Source: Gammaproteobacteria bacterium 50_400_T64 (GTDB lineage Bacteria > Pseudomonadota > Gammaproteobacteria > Pseudomonadales > Porticoccaceae). Taken from it: a DNA stretch of 64,000 bases. The first letter of the stretch is position 1, and the number at the start of each line of letters is the position of its first letter. Both the position numbers and the translations under genes were made by a program. The notes beneath the pieces were generated by a model. That model ran no database searches, was not told the DNA's origin, and worked only from the letters and a program-made list of their open reading frames with translations. Shown one piece after another: positions 10,305 to 23,886 of the stretch. The stretch covers positions 1 to 64,000 of the forward strand of contig MAAS01000013.1 in assembly GCA_002162755.1 (NCBI GenBank), read 5' to 3'.

Positions 10305-11672
10305 ATGCTTGTTAATAGTAGCGATGTTATTGCAGCACTCATTACCCCACCCGGGCGAGGTGGGGTTGGCATTGTTCGTTTGTCGGGGAATAATTTAGAG
10401 TCCTTTTTTGATGCTCTACTTGGGTTTATACCTAAACCTCGTTTCGCTCATTACCACCCTTTCTTCTCAGCTGATGGTGAGCCAATAGACCGAGGCATCG
10501 CCCTCTATTTTCCCGCTCCAGATTCTTATACCGGTGAACACGTGCTTGAACTTCAGGGCCACGGTGGCCCAGTTGTTATGGATTGTTTACTGCGTCGTAC
10601 TATTGAGCTTGGTGCTCGTCAGGCTCGGCCTGGTGAGTTTTCCGAGCGAGCTTTTCTTAATGGTAAAATGGATTTGACCCAGGTTGAAGCGGTAGCAGAT
10701 TTAATTGATGCCGGTAGTGAACAGGCTGCTCGTGGTGCGATTAAAACACTCCAAGGTCAGTTTTCACGACGTGTGACACAGATTCTCGAGCACCTAATTG
10801 CGCTTCGGGTTTATGTGGAAGCGGCGATTGATTTCCCCGAAGAAGAGATCGATTTTCTCTCCGACGGAAAAGTCGAGTCCGGGTTACTTGCTCTCAGTAA
10901 AGAATTGGAAGAGTTGTTAGCAGGTGTCTCTCAGGGTGCTTTATTAAGAGAGGGTATATCTGTTGTTATTGCAGGCAAACCCAATGCTGGAAAATCTAGC
11001 TTACTTAATGCCTTGTCTGGTCTTGATACTGCCATAGTTACCGACGTACCGGGTACGACTCGCGATGTACTTCGCGAGCAAATAACGATCGACGGCATAC
11101 CTTTGCATATTATCGATACGGCTGGGCTTCGTGTTACAGCAGATGCCGTTGAGCGCAAAGGTATAGAGCGGGCAGAGGGTGAGATAAAGCGAGCTGACCA
11201 AATCCTGTTTTTAGTCGACGCGTCAAAGCCTTTTGATCTGTCGGTGGATGCTGTTTTCCCTCAGGTAGAGGCCGATTTTAGCCAGGCAGAGAACTTAACC
11301 TTTGTTCTTAATAAAACGGATAGTTCAGCTTATGCAGGTTTTCAGATCGAGCAAAGTAAACACCCTGTTATTGAGATTTCTGCCAAGACTGGTTCTGGCT
11401 TAGTCGAGCTTAAGCAGCACCTCAAAAACTGTGCTGGTTACGTCAGTGCTGGCGAAGGTGTTTTTTCTGCGCGCAGGCGTCATATCACCGCGTTAAATCA
11501 AACCCAGGACAGTATTACTCAGGCGCTGAAGCAACTCCTGACCACTGGGGCCGGCGAGTTAATTGCGGAAGACTTAAAACAGGCCCAGCAAATACTGGGG
11601 ACAATTACAGGCGATTATACGAGCGATGATCTACTCGGCGAAATTTTTTCCAGTTTTTGTATTGGTAAATAA
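10305..11672 (+). CDS. mnmE: tRNA modification GTPase MnmE
   Basis: The 455-residue protein acts with MnmG on U34 of tRNA. The N-terminal folate-binding domain is followed by a helical domain with an inserted G domain: GKPNAGKSSLLN (G1), TTRD (G2), DTAGL (G3) and NKTD (G4). The protein ends in the conserved CIGK, whose Cys is functionally important. Length is typical. It closes the rpmH cluster and precedes a 360-base gap in front of dnaA. Confidence 0.98.
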   Translation: MLVNSSDVIAALITPPGRGGVGIVRLSGNNLESFFDALLGFIPKPRFAHYHPFFSADGEPIDRGIALYFPAPDSYTGEHVLELQGHGGPVVMDCLLRRTIELGARQARPGEFSERAFLNGKMDLTQVEAVADLIDAGSEQAARGAIKTLQGQFSRRVTQILEHLIALRVYVEAAIDFPEEEIDFLSDGKVESGLLALSKELEELLAGVSQGALLREGISVVIAGKPNAGKSSLLNALSGLDTAIVTDVPGTTRDVLREQITIDGIPLHIIDTAGLRVTADAVERKGIERAEGEIKRADQILFLVDASKPFDLSVDAVFPQVEADFSQAENLTFVLNKTDSSAYAGFQIEQSKHPVIEISAKTGSGLVELKQHLKNCAGYVSAGEGVFSARRRHITALNQTQDSITQALKQLLTTGAGELIAEDLKQAQQILGTITGDYTSDDLLGEIFSSFCIGK

Positions 11673-11783
11673 TATGTCGTTATTTTTACCCAATAGGTTC
11701 TCAATTCAAGATTAAACATAACAAAAAGACCGTTAGCAGCACAAAGACTGAAGTTAACGAGATACTAATAAGTTGCTAACAGG

Positions 11784-11927
11784 TTATCCACAAAAAGTAT
11801 CGTTTTATTCTATTCAAGTGTCGCTAAGCTTAATTTCTATCTATTCTCAAGCCTCCATAACTTGTTGATTTTGCTTGACTATTCTTCTGCGCTGAGCGGA
11901 AAACTATTTCTATAAATATGTGGATAA
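11784..11927. promoter_or_regulatory. DnaA-box pair in the mnmE-dnaA intergenic region
   Basis: The 360-base gap 11673-12032 contains two perfect DnaA boxes in opposite orientation: TTATCCACA at 11784-11792 (plus) and 11919-11927 (minus, read TGTGGATAA). They are 127 bases apart in AT-rich DNA. This is the expected set-up for DnaA autoregulation. Because Pseudomonas has its origin immediately before dnaA, it could also be part of, or an alternative to, oriC. Confidence 0.75.
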
Positions 11928-12032
11928 CTTCAGCTATAAGTCTTAGACTAGTCGGCGTTTAAAAAGAATAATAAGACTCTTCGTGCAAACAGGCAGTATG
12001 CGTTTGCTTTTCATTATCAGTGGAGAAATGGC

Positions 12033-13514
12033 TTGGCTGAGGTTATTTGGCAGCATTGTTTGGGGCATTTGCAAGCAGAATTACCCGCACAACAATTTAA
12101 TACCTGGATTAAGCCCCTACAAATTGACAGCCTTTCTGCTGATCAAACTGTGCGTCTGATAGCCCCCAATCGTTTTGTTAAGGACTGGGTGGTTGATAAG
12201 TTTCTTGATCGTATTAATGAGCTAGCCTCTGAAGCAGATAGCGAGGCATCTCCAGTCGAAGTCGGCGTTAAATCAACAAACCCTACTTTTGTACAACAAG
12301 CGCCCGAAACTATTCAGGTTCCTGCCATTTCAACTGGTACTGTGGCGCAGCCTCGTTCAATGAACAGAAATCTATCCGGGACACAAGTTCAGACCCGTGG
12401 CCACAAAGGGTCGAGCTTAGCTGTAGGCTCTAATCTTACTCAGGCACAACCATTGCCTATTAAGAAGGAGCGAGTAAGTAGAGTCATCGGTCACCCTGAT
12501 AGCCTTAACTGTGATTTCCGTTTCGATAACTTTATCGAGGGTAAGTCCAACCAGTTAGCATTAGCAGCAGCACGGCAAATTGCAGAAAACCCAGGGGGAT
12601 CCTATAACCCACTTTTTATATACGGTGGTGTTGGCCTTGGTAAAACCCATCTTATGCATGCTGTTGGCAATGCTCTAAAAGCAACGAAGCCGGATGCAAA
12701 AATTGTTTATTTGCACTCGGAGCGGTTTGTTGCAGATATGGTTAAGGCACTGCAGCTTAATGCCATTAATGACTTTAAACGTTTTTACCGTTCGGTCGAC
12801 GCCTTGTTAATTGATGATATTCAGTTTTTTGCAGGTAAAGATCGCTCCCAGGAAGAGTTTTTTCATACTTTTAATGCTTTGCTTGAAGGGGATCATCAGA
12901 TGATCCTAACTTGCGATCGCTTCCCGAAAGAAATTGACGGTCTTGAAGAAAGGCTAAAATCACGTTTTGGTTGGGGTTTGACGGTTGCCGTAGAGCCTCC
13001 CGAACTTGAGACACGAGTTGCAATTTTGATAGAGAAAGCATTGAGTTTAAACGTTGAGTTACCTCACGATGCTGCTTTTTTCATTGCTCAGCGAATAAGT
13101 TCTAATGTTCGAGAGCTGGAGGGTGCATTGAAGCGTGTGATAGCGAGCGCTCATTTTACCGGCAGAGCAATCGATGTGCCGATGGTTCGTGACTCCCTGA
13201 AAGACCTGCTGGCTTTACAAGACCGCCTGGTGACGATTGATAATATTCAACGCACGGTCGCAGAGCACTACAAAATTAAAATGTCGGATATGTTGTCAAA
13301 GCGTCGAACACGTTCAGTTGCAAGACCGCGACAGGTGGCGATGGCAATGGCGAAAAAGATGACCAACCACAGCTTACCTGAGATTGGTGAAGCTTTTGGT
13401 GGGAGAGACCATACGACGGTGTTACATGCCTGCCGAAAGGTCAAAGAATTACAGGATAGTAGCTCTGAAATTCGAGAAGACATCAAGTTATTAACCCGCT
13501 TATTAACAAGCTAA
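12033..13514 (+). CDS. dnaA: Chromosomal replication initiator protein DnaA
   Basis: The 493-residue AAA+ initiator binds DnaA boxes and opens the origin. Domain I begins [17 protein letters not shown], a variable linker spans about residues 85-150, and domain III has Walker [10 protein letters not shown] and Walker [10 protein letters not shown]. Domain IV has the DnaA signature [15 protein letters not shown] near the C-terminus. The start is TTG at 12033, seven bases after GGAGA. The nearby ATG at 12028 is in another frame and too close to that ribosome-binding site. It is followed by a hairpin and dnaN. Confidence 0.97.
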   Translation: MAEVIWQHCLGHLQAELPAQQFNTWIKPLQIDSLSADQTVRLIAPNRFVKDWVVDKFLDRINELASEADSEASPVEVGVKSTNPTFVQQAPETIQVPAISTGTVAQPRSMNRNLSGTQVQTRGHKGSSLAVGSNLTQAQPLPIKKERVSRVIGHPDSLNCDFRFDNFIEGKSNQLALAAARQIAENPGGSYNPLFIYGGVGLGKTHLMHAVGNALKATKPDAKIVYLHSERFVADMVKALQLNAINDFKRFYRSVDALLIDDIQFFAGKDRSQEEFFHTFNALLEGDHQMILTCDRFPKEIDGLEERLKSRFGWGLTVAVEPPELETRVAILIEKALSLNVELPHDAAFFIAQRISSNVRELEGALKRVIASAHFTGRAIDVPMVRDSLKDLLALQDRLVTIDNIQRTVAEHYKIKMSDMLSKRRTRSVARPRQVAMAMAKKMTNHSLPEIGEAFGGRDHTTVLHACRKVKELQDSSSEIREDIKLLTRLLTS

Positions 13515-13542
13515 CAGTAAGTGAGTGCTTACTGATTTTTTT
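13515..13542 (+). terminator. Hairpin with T-run between dnaA and dnaN
   Basis: CAGTAAG (13515-13521) and CTTACTG (13528-13534) form a seven-base-pair stem with a six-base loop, followed by ATTTTTTT, directly after the dnaA stop codon. The stem is short and AT-rich, so it may be a partial terminator that sets the dnaA:dnaN ratio rather than a full stop. Confidence 0.5.
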
Positions 13543-13553
13543 GAGAGCCTAGT

Positions 13554-14666
13554 ATGAAGTTTAGTGTCAGTAAAGAAACCCTGGTTAAACAGTTGCAAAT
13601 GGCTGTTGGTGTTGTTGAGCGTAGGCAAACACTACCGATATTGGCTAACGTTTTAATCCGTCTTAACGAAGGCGAGTTAACACTCACAGGTACTGACCTG
13701 GAGGTGGAGATCATCAGCAGGACGGCTTCAGAGATGGGTTCAGAGATAAGCGGAGCGCTAACAGTCCCCGCACGAAAATTACTCGATATATGTCGTTCTT
13801 TACCTGATGGCGTCGATATTAAATTCAGTACTAACGACAAGGGGCGTGTTGTTATTACGAGTGGGCGAAGTCGCTTTACCTTGACGACGCTCCCTGCTGA
13901 AGAGTTCCCCAATGTTGAAGATGGGGCAGAAAGTGTTGAATTTAGTTTGCCCGCGAAAAGCCTGAAACACTTAATTGATAGTACCTCCTTTGCCATGGCA
14001 CATCAGGATGTCCGTTATTACCTCAATGGTATGTTGTGGGAGGTGAGTGGCTCAAAATTGAACGGTGTTGCCACCGATGGCCACCGCCTTGCTATTAGTT
14101 CTATCGAGCTACCAGGAGATGCTGTAAGTTCTCCCGTGCAAGTTATCCTACCCCGAAAGGGTGTTGTTGAGCTTTCTCGCCTTTTAGTGGATGAGGGCGA
14201 CATTAAGATATCTCTCGGCGAGGCGCACTTACGTGTTCGGGGATCAGACTTCCACTTCACATCCAAGCTAGTTGATGGCGCTTATCCCGACTACGACAGA
14301 GTATTACCTAAAGGTGGAACACTGGTCATTCGAGGGGATCGCGATGGTCTTCGCCAGGCCTTTAGTCGAGCGGCTATTCTGTCTAATGAGAAGTACCGTG
14401 GCGTTCGCTTATTGCTCAGTGAGAATTTACTCAATATCGTCGCCAACAATCCTGAGCAAGAAGAAGCTCAGGAGGAGGTAGTAGTCAGTTACACGGGTGT
14501 AGAACTTGAAGTTGGGTTTAATGTAAATTACATATTGGATGTATTAAATACTCTCGGAGGAGAGGAGGCTGTATTTATCCTTTCCGATGCCAATAGTAGT
14601 GCTCTTATTCAAGACCCTGCTGATGAAGCGGGATCATCTTATGTCATTATGCCGATGCGCCTATAA
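13554..14666 (+). CDS. dnaN: DNA polymerase III beta subunit (sliding clamp)
   Basis: The 370-residue clamp has the three-domain repeat of the family. It begins MKFSVSKETLVKQLQMAVGVVERRQTLPIL and ends in YVIMPMRL, the conserved C-terminal motif that shapes the peptide-binding cleft. Length matches the usual 366-370 residues. It sits between dnaA and recF in the invariant dnaA-dnaN-recF-gyrB cluster. Confidence 0.98.
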   Translation: MKFSVSKETLVKQLQMAVGVVERRQTLPILANVLIRLNEGELTLTGTDLEVEIISRTASEMGSEISGALTVPARKLLDICRSLPDGVDIKFSTNDKGRVVITSGRSRFTLTTLPAEEFPNVEDGAESVEFSLPAKSLKHLIDSTSFAMAHQDVRYYLNGMLWEVSGSKLNGVATDGHRLAISSIELPGDAVSSPVQVILPRKGVVELSRLLVDEGDIKISLGEAHLRVRGSDFHFTSKLVDGAYPDYDRVLPKGGTLVIRGDRDGLRQAFSRAAILSNEKYRGVRLLLSENLLNIVANNPEQEEAQEEVVVSYTGVELEVGFNVNYILDVLNTLGGEEAVFILSDANSSALIQDPADEAGSSYVIMPMRL

Positions 14667-14686
14667 CCTCTTTGTAGCCATAATCT

Positions 14687-18228
<3,542 letters not shown>

Positions 18229-18355
18229 GCCATTACTAATGTAGGTGCGGGTTTACTAGTGGCCGGGTCTGGTGAGAGTTAAGTCGTTGATCCTTTACGG
18301 GGTGGCGGCTTAGTTCGGTCTGACTGATCAAACATACATTCGCCACAGGGTCGCC

Positions 18356-19069
18356 TTACAACCCCGCTATCGTTGTTTCTATCCAGTCTTTGACCTCTTC
18401 TGTCAGTTCTTTGCTTTTACGCCCTGTGCTCTCTATCGGCTTGCCAAAGATCACATGAATAGTGCCGGGGTGTTTGATAAAACGATGGGCTGGCCAGCAA
18501 CTACCTGCGTTGTGGGCGATGGGCAAAATGGGTGCTCCGGAATTGATAGCCAATGAAGCGCCACTGCGCGAATAGTTGCCGATCTCACCGTAGTTCATGC
18601 GCGTGCCCTCGGGGAAAACCAGAATATTATTACCCTCTTCTAGGCGTTGCTTACCCTGGCTTAATACCTCACGCAGGGCCTGTTTGGGGTTTGAGCGGTC
18701 GATGGCAATGGGGCGAGTCATGGCGAGCCCCCAACCAAAGAAAGGCACTTTTAGCAGTTCTTTTTTCAGGATAGTGCTAACCGGGCGTAGGGTTCGCTGT
18801 AAATAGAAAGTCTCCCAGCCCGACTGGTGCTTACTGAGCGCGACAAAGGCTTGCTCGGGGATATTATCCAGACCCTCTACATTCACCTTAATGCCGCAGC
18901 TCAGTTTCAGCCACCACAGAACAATGGCATTGGCTGTGGTAATAAAGGTTTGGCGAGGTCGGTAAGGAATCACCAGGCCCAGAGTACAGCCGAGTAGGGA
19001 GAAGGTGATAATGGTTGGCACGTAGCCACAATAAAAAAGAACTGTACGCAGTGCAAAAACAACATTCAA
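18356..19069 (-). CDS. 1-acyl-sn-glycerol-3-phosphate acyltransferase (PlsC family)
   Basis: The 237-residue membrane protein should acylate lysophosphatidic acid in phospholipid synthesis. The catalytic motif appears as KHQSGWET (HX4E in place of the common HX4D, a recognised variant) near residues 80-87. The second motif is FPEGTR near 151-156. Hydrophobic segments precede the catalytic domain. It lies 4 bases after gmhB, and the gmhB-plsC-like order beside glyS is common in related genomes. A second acyltransferase domain occurs at the end of the fusion protein at 52551. Confidence 0.92.
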   Translation of the reverse strand: MNVVFALRTVLFYCGYVPTIITFSLLGCTLGLVIPYRPRQTFITTANAIVLWWLKLSCGIKVNVEGLDNIPEQAFVALSKHQSGWETFYLQRTLRPVSTILKKELLKVPFFGWGLAMTRPIAIDRSNPKQALREVLSQGKQRLEEGNNILVFPEGTRMNYGEIGNYSRSGASLAINSGAPILPIAHNAGSCWPAHRFIKHPGTIHVIFGKPIESTGRKSKELTEEVKDWIETTIAGL

Positions 19070-19073
19070 AACC

Positions 19074-19631
19074 CTAGCTCCTGTTTTCTAATAAATTATC
19101 GACCACGCTGGCAAGGTCATCATGGACTTCAGCACTACGTACCAGCTCATTGCTTTCATTAGCCAGCTGTTTTTCAGAGCCTGTGCCCTTTCCGGTGCGA
19201 ACCAGAACCGGGCGACACTGGCGTTCGACTCCCGCCTGCAGATCTTTAAGGCTGTCACCGATAAAGGCTATACCTGAAAGTGAAGTGGCAAAATCTTCGG
19301 CAATAGCATCGAGTAGCCCGGGCGCAGGCTTGCGACAATTACAGCCCGCCGTCGGTAAGTGGGGGCAGTAATAAATGCCGGCAATTTGGCCGTCCGCACT
19401 TTCCACCAGCCCACGCATTTTGTCGTGTATGGCCTCAAGGGCATCGAGGTCGAAAAGCTCTCGCCCCAGGCCAGACTGATTAGTGGCCACGGCAACACTG
19501 TAGCCGGCCTGGGAAAGTCGAGCGATAGCGTCAATACTGCCGGGTATGGGCAGCCATTCATCCGCCGACTTAATGTAGTCGTCAGAATCCTGGTTAATGA
19601 CACCGTCACGGTCGAGAATGATGAGCTTCAT
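19074..19631 (-). CDS. gmhB: D-glycero-beta-D-manno-heptose-1,7-bisphosphate 7-phosphatase
   Basis: The 185-residue HAD-family phosphatase acts in ADP-heptose synthesis for the LPS inner core. Motif I is LDRDGVIN near residues 6-13. The zinc-binding Cys/His cluster YCPHLPTAGCNCRKPAPG is near 107-124, and the motif with Asp is AFIGDSLKDLQAG. Length is typical. It lies between glyS and the plsC-like gene in the leftward block. Confidence 0.94.
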   Translation of the reverse strand: MKLIILDRDGVINQDSDDYIKSADEWLPIPGSIDAIARLSQAGYSVAVATNQSGLGRELFDLDALEAIHDKMRGLVESADGQIAGIYYCPHLPTAGCNCRKPAPGLLDAIAEDFATSLSGIAFIGDSLKDLQAGVERQCRPVLVRTGKGTGSEKQLANESNELVRSAEVHDDLASVVDNLLENRS

Positions 19632-19655
19632 AGTTACGCTATTTTGGCTTGCAGA

Positions 19656-21731
19656 TCATTTGGTGCTGGCAAGCAGGGAAACGTCAGCGACTTCGAGGAA
19701 CAGTTCGCGTAGTTGCGAGAGTATAGCCAGTCGGTTTTGACGCAAAGCCAAATCGTCAGCCATCACCATCACCTGATCAAAAAAGTCATCGACAGGTTGT
19801 TGTAGTTGAGCAAGGCTTTGCAAGATTTGGCTGTAGTCCTTGTCGACAATCAAAGGCTTTAGCGTGTCACTGAGTTGAGCCAGTTGTTCAGCAAGCGCTT
19901 TTTCAGCAGGTTCTTGCAGTAGGCTGGCATCAACAGTCGTACTAACTTCGCTGTCTTGTTTGCTGAGGATATTCGACACACGCTTGTTGGCACTGGCCAG
20001 ATTGCGGGCTTCTGGTAACTGGGAGAAATCGTTGACGGCCTGTACTCGACGATGAATATCCAGAGGCCGTGTCGGTGACTTGGCCATCACTGCAAAGAAT
20101 ACCTCTGGGCGTATTTTGTCTTCTTCATACCAAGACCGGAAACGCTCTAGCATGTAAGTAAGTACTTGCTCCGACGTTTCTTCAGGGGATAAGCTTAGCT
20201 TGTCATGCAGGCTTAAGGCTTTGTCTAAGGCAAGTTTGAGATCGAGATCGATGCCCTGTTCCACCAGTGTTCGCAATACAGCCAGGCTGGCACGGCGTAG
20301 TGCGAAGGGGTCCTTCGACCCGGTTGGTGGTTGCTTGATGCCGAAAATACCGACCAGGGTATCAAGGCGATCGGCGATGGCGAGGGTCGCACCGACACTT
20401 GAACTAGCAACCTTATCGCCAGCAAAGCGCGGCAAATACTGCTCGTAAAGTGCAGCGGCAACAGCCTCATCTTCACCGTCGTGTTGGGCATAGTAACGGC
20501 CCATGGTGCCCTGCAAATCGGCAAACTCTTGAACCATCTCGGTGACCAGATCAGCCTTACTTAAAATGGCGGCTCGGTGGGCCAGTTTTGGGTCGGCACC
20601 AGTGGTCGGTGCCAGGTGCTCTGCTAGAGCGGCGACACGCTGAGACTTGTCGTGGACGGAACCGAGCTTGGCCTGAAACACGACGTTCTTAAGCATTTCA
20701 CAGCGCTGTTCCAGGCTGGTGTTTTTATCGGTTTTAAAGAAAAAGGCAGCGTCTGATAAGCGCGGTCGAATCACTTTCTCATTACCCGCAACGACCTTGG
20801 CCGGATCACGACTATCGATATTAGCGACGGTAATAAAAAGCGGCAGCAGTTGGTCAGAGCCATCGACGACATGGAAGTACTTTTGGTGTTCTTTCATCGA
20901 CGAGATCAAGGCTTCGGCAGGCACTTCCAAAAAGTGTTCGTCAAAGCGACCCATGAGCGGCACCGGCCATTCGTTCAACGCGGTGACCTCATCCAGCAAG
21001 TCAGCATCGATGACAGCATGGCCATCGGCCCCTCGGGCTAGTTCGTTGATGCCGTCTTCAATCAGTGAGCGTCGTTCAACAAAATCGGCAATCACTGAGG
21101 CCTGGCGCAAGGTAGAGGCGTAGTCGGCGGGAGCGGGAATACTTACTTCCGTATTGCTATGAAAGCGGTGGCCCCGGGTGGTGCGGCCGCTTTCCAGCCC
21201 CATAATAGAACCGGGAACCACGTTTTTGCCGAAGAGCATCACTATCCAGTGCACCGGACGCACGAATTCTATGCGGCTAGCACCCCAGCGCATGCGTCGG
21301 GCAATAGGCAGATCTTTCAGCGCTTTACTAACAATGTCCGGTAAAAGTGCTTCGGTAGCCAGACCTTCTTCAACACGACGAAAAACAAGACGTGGGCCTT
21401 TATCAGTATCAGTTTGTTCGAGTTCTTCAACGCTGAGTCCGCAACCTTTGGCAAAGCCGAGTGCCGGTGGGGTGGGTGCGCCATCGCTGTCAAAAGCGGC
21501 GGCAACGGCGGGGCCAAGCCGTTCAGTTTCAATATCGGCCTGTTGTGGGTCGAGGGCAGAAACCAGCACGGCTAATCGCCTTGGCGTGGCATAGCCTCTA
21601 ATGGCAGCGTGTTGCAGCTTGGCTTTATTGAGTCCCGCTTCAATGCCGAGAGTAAAAGCTGACATTAATGTTTTCAGTGACTTGGGTGGCAGCTCTTCGG
21701 TGCCGATTTCAACCAGAAAGTCCTGCTTCAT
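19656..21731 (-). CDS. glyS: Glycine--tRNA ligase beta subunit
   Basis: The 691-residue beta subunit of the alpha2-beta2 glycyl-tRNA synthetase recognises tRNA-Gly. It begins [20 protein letters not shown], the family start, and has the HD-like and anticodon-binding C-terminal regions. Length is close to the 689 residues of E. coli. It overlaps glyQ by four bases. Long open frames on the opposite strand are codon-bias shadows. Confidence 0.98.
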   Translation of the reverse strand: MKQDFLVEIGTEELPPKSLKTLMSAFTLGIEAGLNKAKLQHAAIRGYATPRRLAVLVSALDPQQADIETERLGPAVAAAFDSDGAPTPPALGFAKGCGLSVEELEQTDTDKGPRLVFRRVEEGLATEALLPDIVSKALKDLPIARRMRWGASRIEFVRPVHWIVMLFGKNVVPGSIMGLESGRTTRGHRFHSNTEVSIPAPADYASTLRQASVIADFVERRSLIEDGINELARGADGHAVIDADLLDEVTALNEWPVPLMGRFDEHFLEVPAEALISSMKEHQKYFHVVDGSDQLLPLFITVANIDSRDPAKVVAGNEKVIRPRLSDAAFFFKTDKNTSLEQRCEMLKNVVFQAKLGSVHDKSQRVAALAEHLAPTTGADPKLAHRAAILSKADLVTEMVQEFADLQGTMGRYYAQHDGEDEAVAAALYEQYLPRFAGDKVASSSVGATLAIADRLDTLVGIFGIKQPPTGSKDPFALRRASLAVLRTLVEQGIDLDLKLALDKALSLHDKLSLSPEETSEQVLTYMLERFRSWYEEDKIRPEVFFAVMAKSPTRPLDIHRRVQAVNDFSQLPEARNLASANKRVSNILSKQDSEVSTTVDASLLQEPAEKALAEQLAQLSDTLKPLIVDKDYSQILQSLAQLQQPVDDFFDQVMVMADDLALRQNRLAILSQLRELFLEVADVSLLASTK

Positions 21732-22681
21732 TTCTTTTTCTCCCCAGCCTGTTGAATAACTTCATGCGCTAGATCAGCGGGCGCCATTGGGAAGCCCAGT
21801 GCCAGTCGTGAAGCGAAATAGGTTTCGGCGACAGCCCTTGCCAGTGAGCGAATGCGTAGAATAAAACGCTGGCGCTCCGTTACCGAAATGGCACGCCGGG
21901 CGTCAAGCAGGTTAAAGGCGTGGGAGGCTTTCATCACCATCTCGTAGGCCGGCAGCGGGAGTTTTTGCTCAATCAAAAGCTGGCTTTCTTTTTCATAGGT
22001 ATCAAAACTACTGAACAGAAAGTCGGTATTGGCATGTTCAAAATTGTAGTGAGACATCTCCACTTCATTTTGATGAAACACATCACCGTAGGTGACCACG
22101 CCACCATCGGGGCTTTTCGTCCACACCAGGTCGTAAATACTATCGACGCCCTGCAGGTACATGGCAATACGCTCGAGCCCGTAGGTGATTTCACCACTGA
22201 CCGGATAACACTCCAGCCCGCCGACCTGTTGGAAGTAGGTGAATTGCGTCACCTCCATACCGTTGAGCCAAACTTCCCAGCCTAAACCCCAGGCGCCGAG
22301 AGAGGGAGACTCCCAGTTATCTTCCACAAAGCGAATATCGTGCACGGCGGCGTTAATACCCAAAAAGGCCAGTGACTCCAAATAGAGATCCTGAATATTG
22401 CTGGGCGAAGGTTTGAGAATTACCTGAAACTGATAATAGTGCTGTAGTCGGTTGGGGTTTTCACCAAAGCGACCATCGGTGGGACGGCGGCAGGGTTGCA
22501 CGTAAGCACTGTTCCAGCTCTCTGGGCCAATGGCGCGCAGGAAGGTGGCGGGGTGAAAGGTGCCGGCTCCCACTTCCATATCCAGAGGTTGCAAAATAAC
22601 GCAGCCGTGTTCAGCCCAATACTGTTGAAGGGCTAAAATCAAACCCTGAAATGTTGATACATCCGGTGCCGGCGTCGTCAC
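21728..22681 (-). CDS. glyQ: Glycine--tRNA ligase alpha subunit
   Basis: The 317-residue alpha subunit carries the class II catalytic core for glycine activation. Signature segments include [44 protein letters not shown] at the N-terminus, [25 protein letters not shown] and the [20 protein letters not shown] region. It is the first gene of the glyQ-glyS-gmhB-plsC leftward group and is divergent from the metallo-beta-lactamase-fold gene. Confidence 0.98.
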   Translation of the reverse strand: MTTPAPDVSTFQGLILALQQYWAEHGCVILQPLDMEVGAGTFHPATFLRAIGPESWNSAYVQPCRRPTDGRFGENPNRLQHYYQFQVILKPSPSNIQDLYLESLAFLGINAAVHDIRFVEDNWESPSLGAWGLGWEVWLNGMEVTQFTYFQQVGGLECYPVSGEITYGLERIAMYLQGVDSIYDLVWTKSPDGGVVTYGDVFHQNEVEMSHYNFEHANTDFLFSSFDTYEKESQLLIEQKLPLPAYEMVMKASHAFNLLDARRAISVTERQRFILRIRSLARAVAETYFASRLALGFPMAPADLAHEVIQQAGEKKK

Positions 22682-22806
22682 AGCGTTACTCCAATAAAAA
22701 TAAGATGGCGATTATATCGTTAGAGAAAAGTTGATACGATAAAAGCACACAAATAAACACGCTATTTACACGTATCTTTGTTACTTCAGCACTATAAAAA
22801 GGAAAA

Positions 22807-23712
22807 ATGATGAAATTTTTGAAAAAAACACTCAGCACCTGCTTGCTGCCGCTGGTACTCGCAACGGGCGCACAGGCGGATGACCACTCAGGTAGCGCTG
22901 AGGTGAAGACGATACCCGTGAGTAGCGGTTTGTATATGTTGACCGGTGATGGTGGCAATGTAGGTGTCTCCATCGGTGAAGATGGCACTTTCGCGATTGA
23001 TGACCAGTACGCGAAAATGGCCATCAAAATCACCGAAGCCATCAAGGGCTTGTCGGGTGAAGTGCCGAAATTCCTCGTCAATACCCACTGGCATGGCGAC
23101 CATACGGGTGGCAATGAGCACTTTGGCAAGCAGGGTGCAATTATTGTCGCCCACGAAAGTGTTCGCGATAACCTAAAGATTGCAAAATCTATTAAGCTGT
23201 TCAATATGCACAAACCACCATCGCCCAAAGAAGCATTGCCGGTGGTGACCTTTAAAAATGAAATGAGCTTGCACCTGAATGGGGATGATATTCGTCTGAT
23301 GTATGTTGCCGACGCCCACTCCGATGGTGATGTTATTGTTCATTTCACCAAAGCCAATGTGATCCATGCCGGAGACACATTTTTTAATGGTTTCTACCCC
23401 TTCATTGATGTTGAGTCCAATGGCAGCATCGCAGGCATGATCGCCGCCTGTAATATCGTATTGGCTTTGGCAGATGAAAAAACAAAAATCATGCCTGGTC
23501 ATGGCCCTTTGGCGAACAAGGCTGATTTAGTTGCCTTTCGCGATATGCTGGTTAAGGCTGAGACAAATATACAGGCCTTGATAGATGCTGGTAAGAATGA
23601 GGCAGAAGTCGTTGCCGCAAAACCAGTCGCTGAGTTTGATAAAGAATGGGGCGACGGGTTTATACCAAGTGATATGTGGGTAAAAATCGTCTATAGCGGT
23701 ATGGTTAAATAA
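22807..23712 (+). CDS. Exported metallo-beta-lactamase-fold hydrolase
   Basis: The 301-residue protein starts with a signal peptide (about residues 1-24, ending ATGAQA). The metal-binding motif is HWHGDHTGG with His94, His96, Asp98 and His99. Further ligand regions are HSDGDVIVHF, HAGDTFFNGFYPFID and MPGHGP. The arrangement resembles periplasmic MBL-fold proteins sometimes linked to cyclases or quinoprotein relay systems; substrate cannot be told. It stands alone, with a strong terminator downstream. Confidence 0.88.
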   Translation: MMKFLKKTLSTCLLPLVLATGAQADDHSGSAEVKTIPVSSGLYMLTGDGGNVGVSIGEDGTFAIDDQYAKMAIKITEAIKGLSGEVPKFLVNTHWHGDHTGGNEHFGKQGAIIVAHESVRDNLKIAKSIKLFNMHKPPSPKEALPVVTFKNEMSLHLNGDDIRLMYVADAHSDGDVIVHFTKANVIHAGDTFFNGFYPFIDVESNGSIAGMIAACNIVLALADEKTKIMPGHGPLANKADLVAFRDMLVKAETNIQALIDAGKNEAEVVAAKPVAEFDKEWGDGFIPSDMWVKIVYSGMVK

Positions 23713-23730
23713 AAGCTTACGTTTACTCTA

Positions 23731-23757
23731 AAAACCCCGGCTTGCCGGGGTTTTTTA
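23731..23757 (+). terminator. Rho-independent terminator after the MBL-fold gene
   Basis: CCCCGGC TT GCCGGGG forms a seven-base-pair GC stem preceded by A residues and followed by six T residues. It begins 19 bases after the stop codon. Confidence 0.92.
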
Positions 23758-23886
23758 TGCGTATTGAATATATTCAAATTGTTATTTGTCAATTACCTAA
23801 AACTGATTTTGCGCTTGAATAAAGGCATGGAGTGCGAATTGTTAGAGTTGTTTTAACAGAAAATCATATGAGTAAAGGGGAAGAAA

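Noticed and set aside
20719-21594. Several Ser/Arg-rich frames antisense to glyS
   Set aside because: Composition is typical of reversed codon bias; glyS is complete and well conserved on the other strand.
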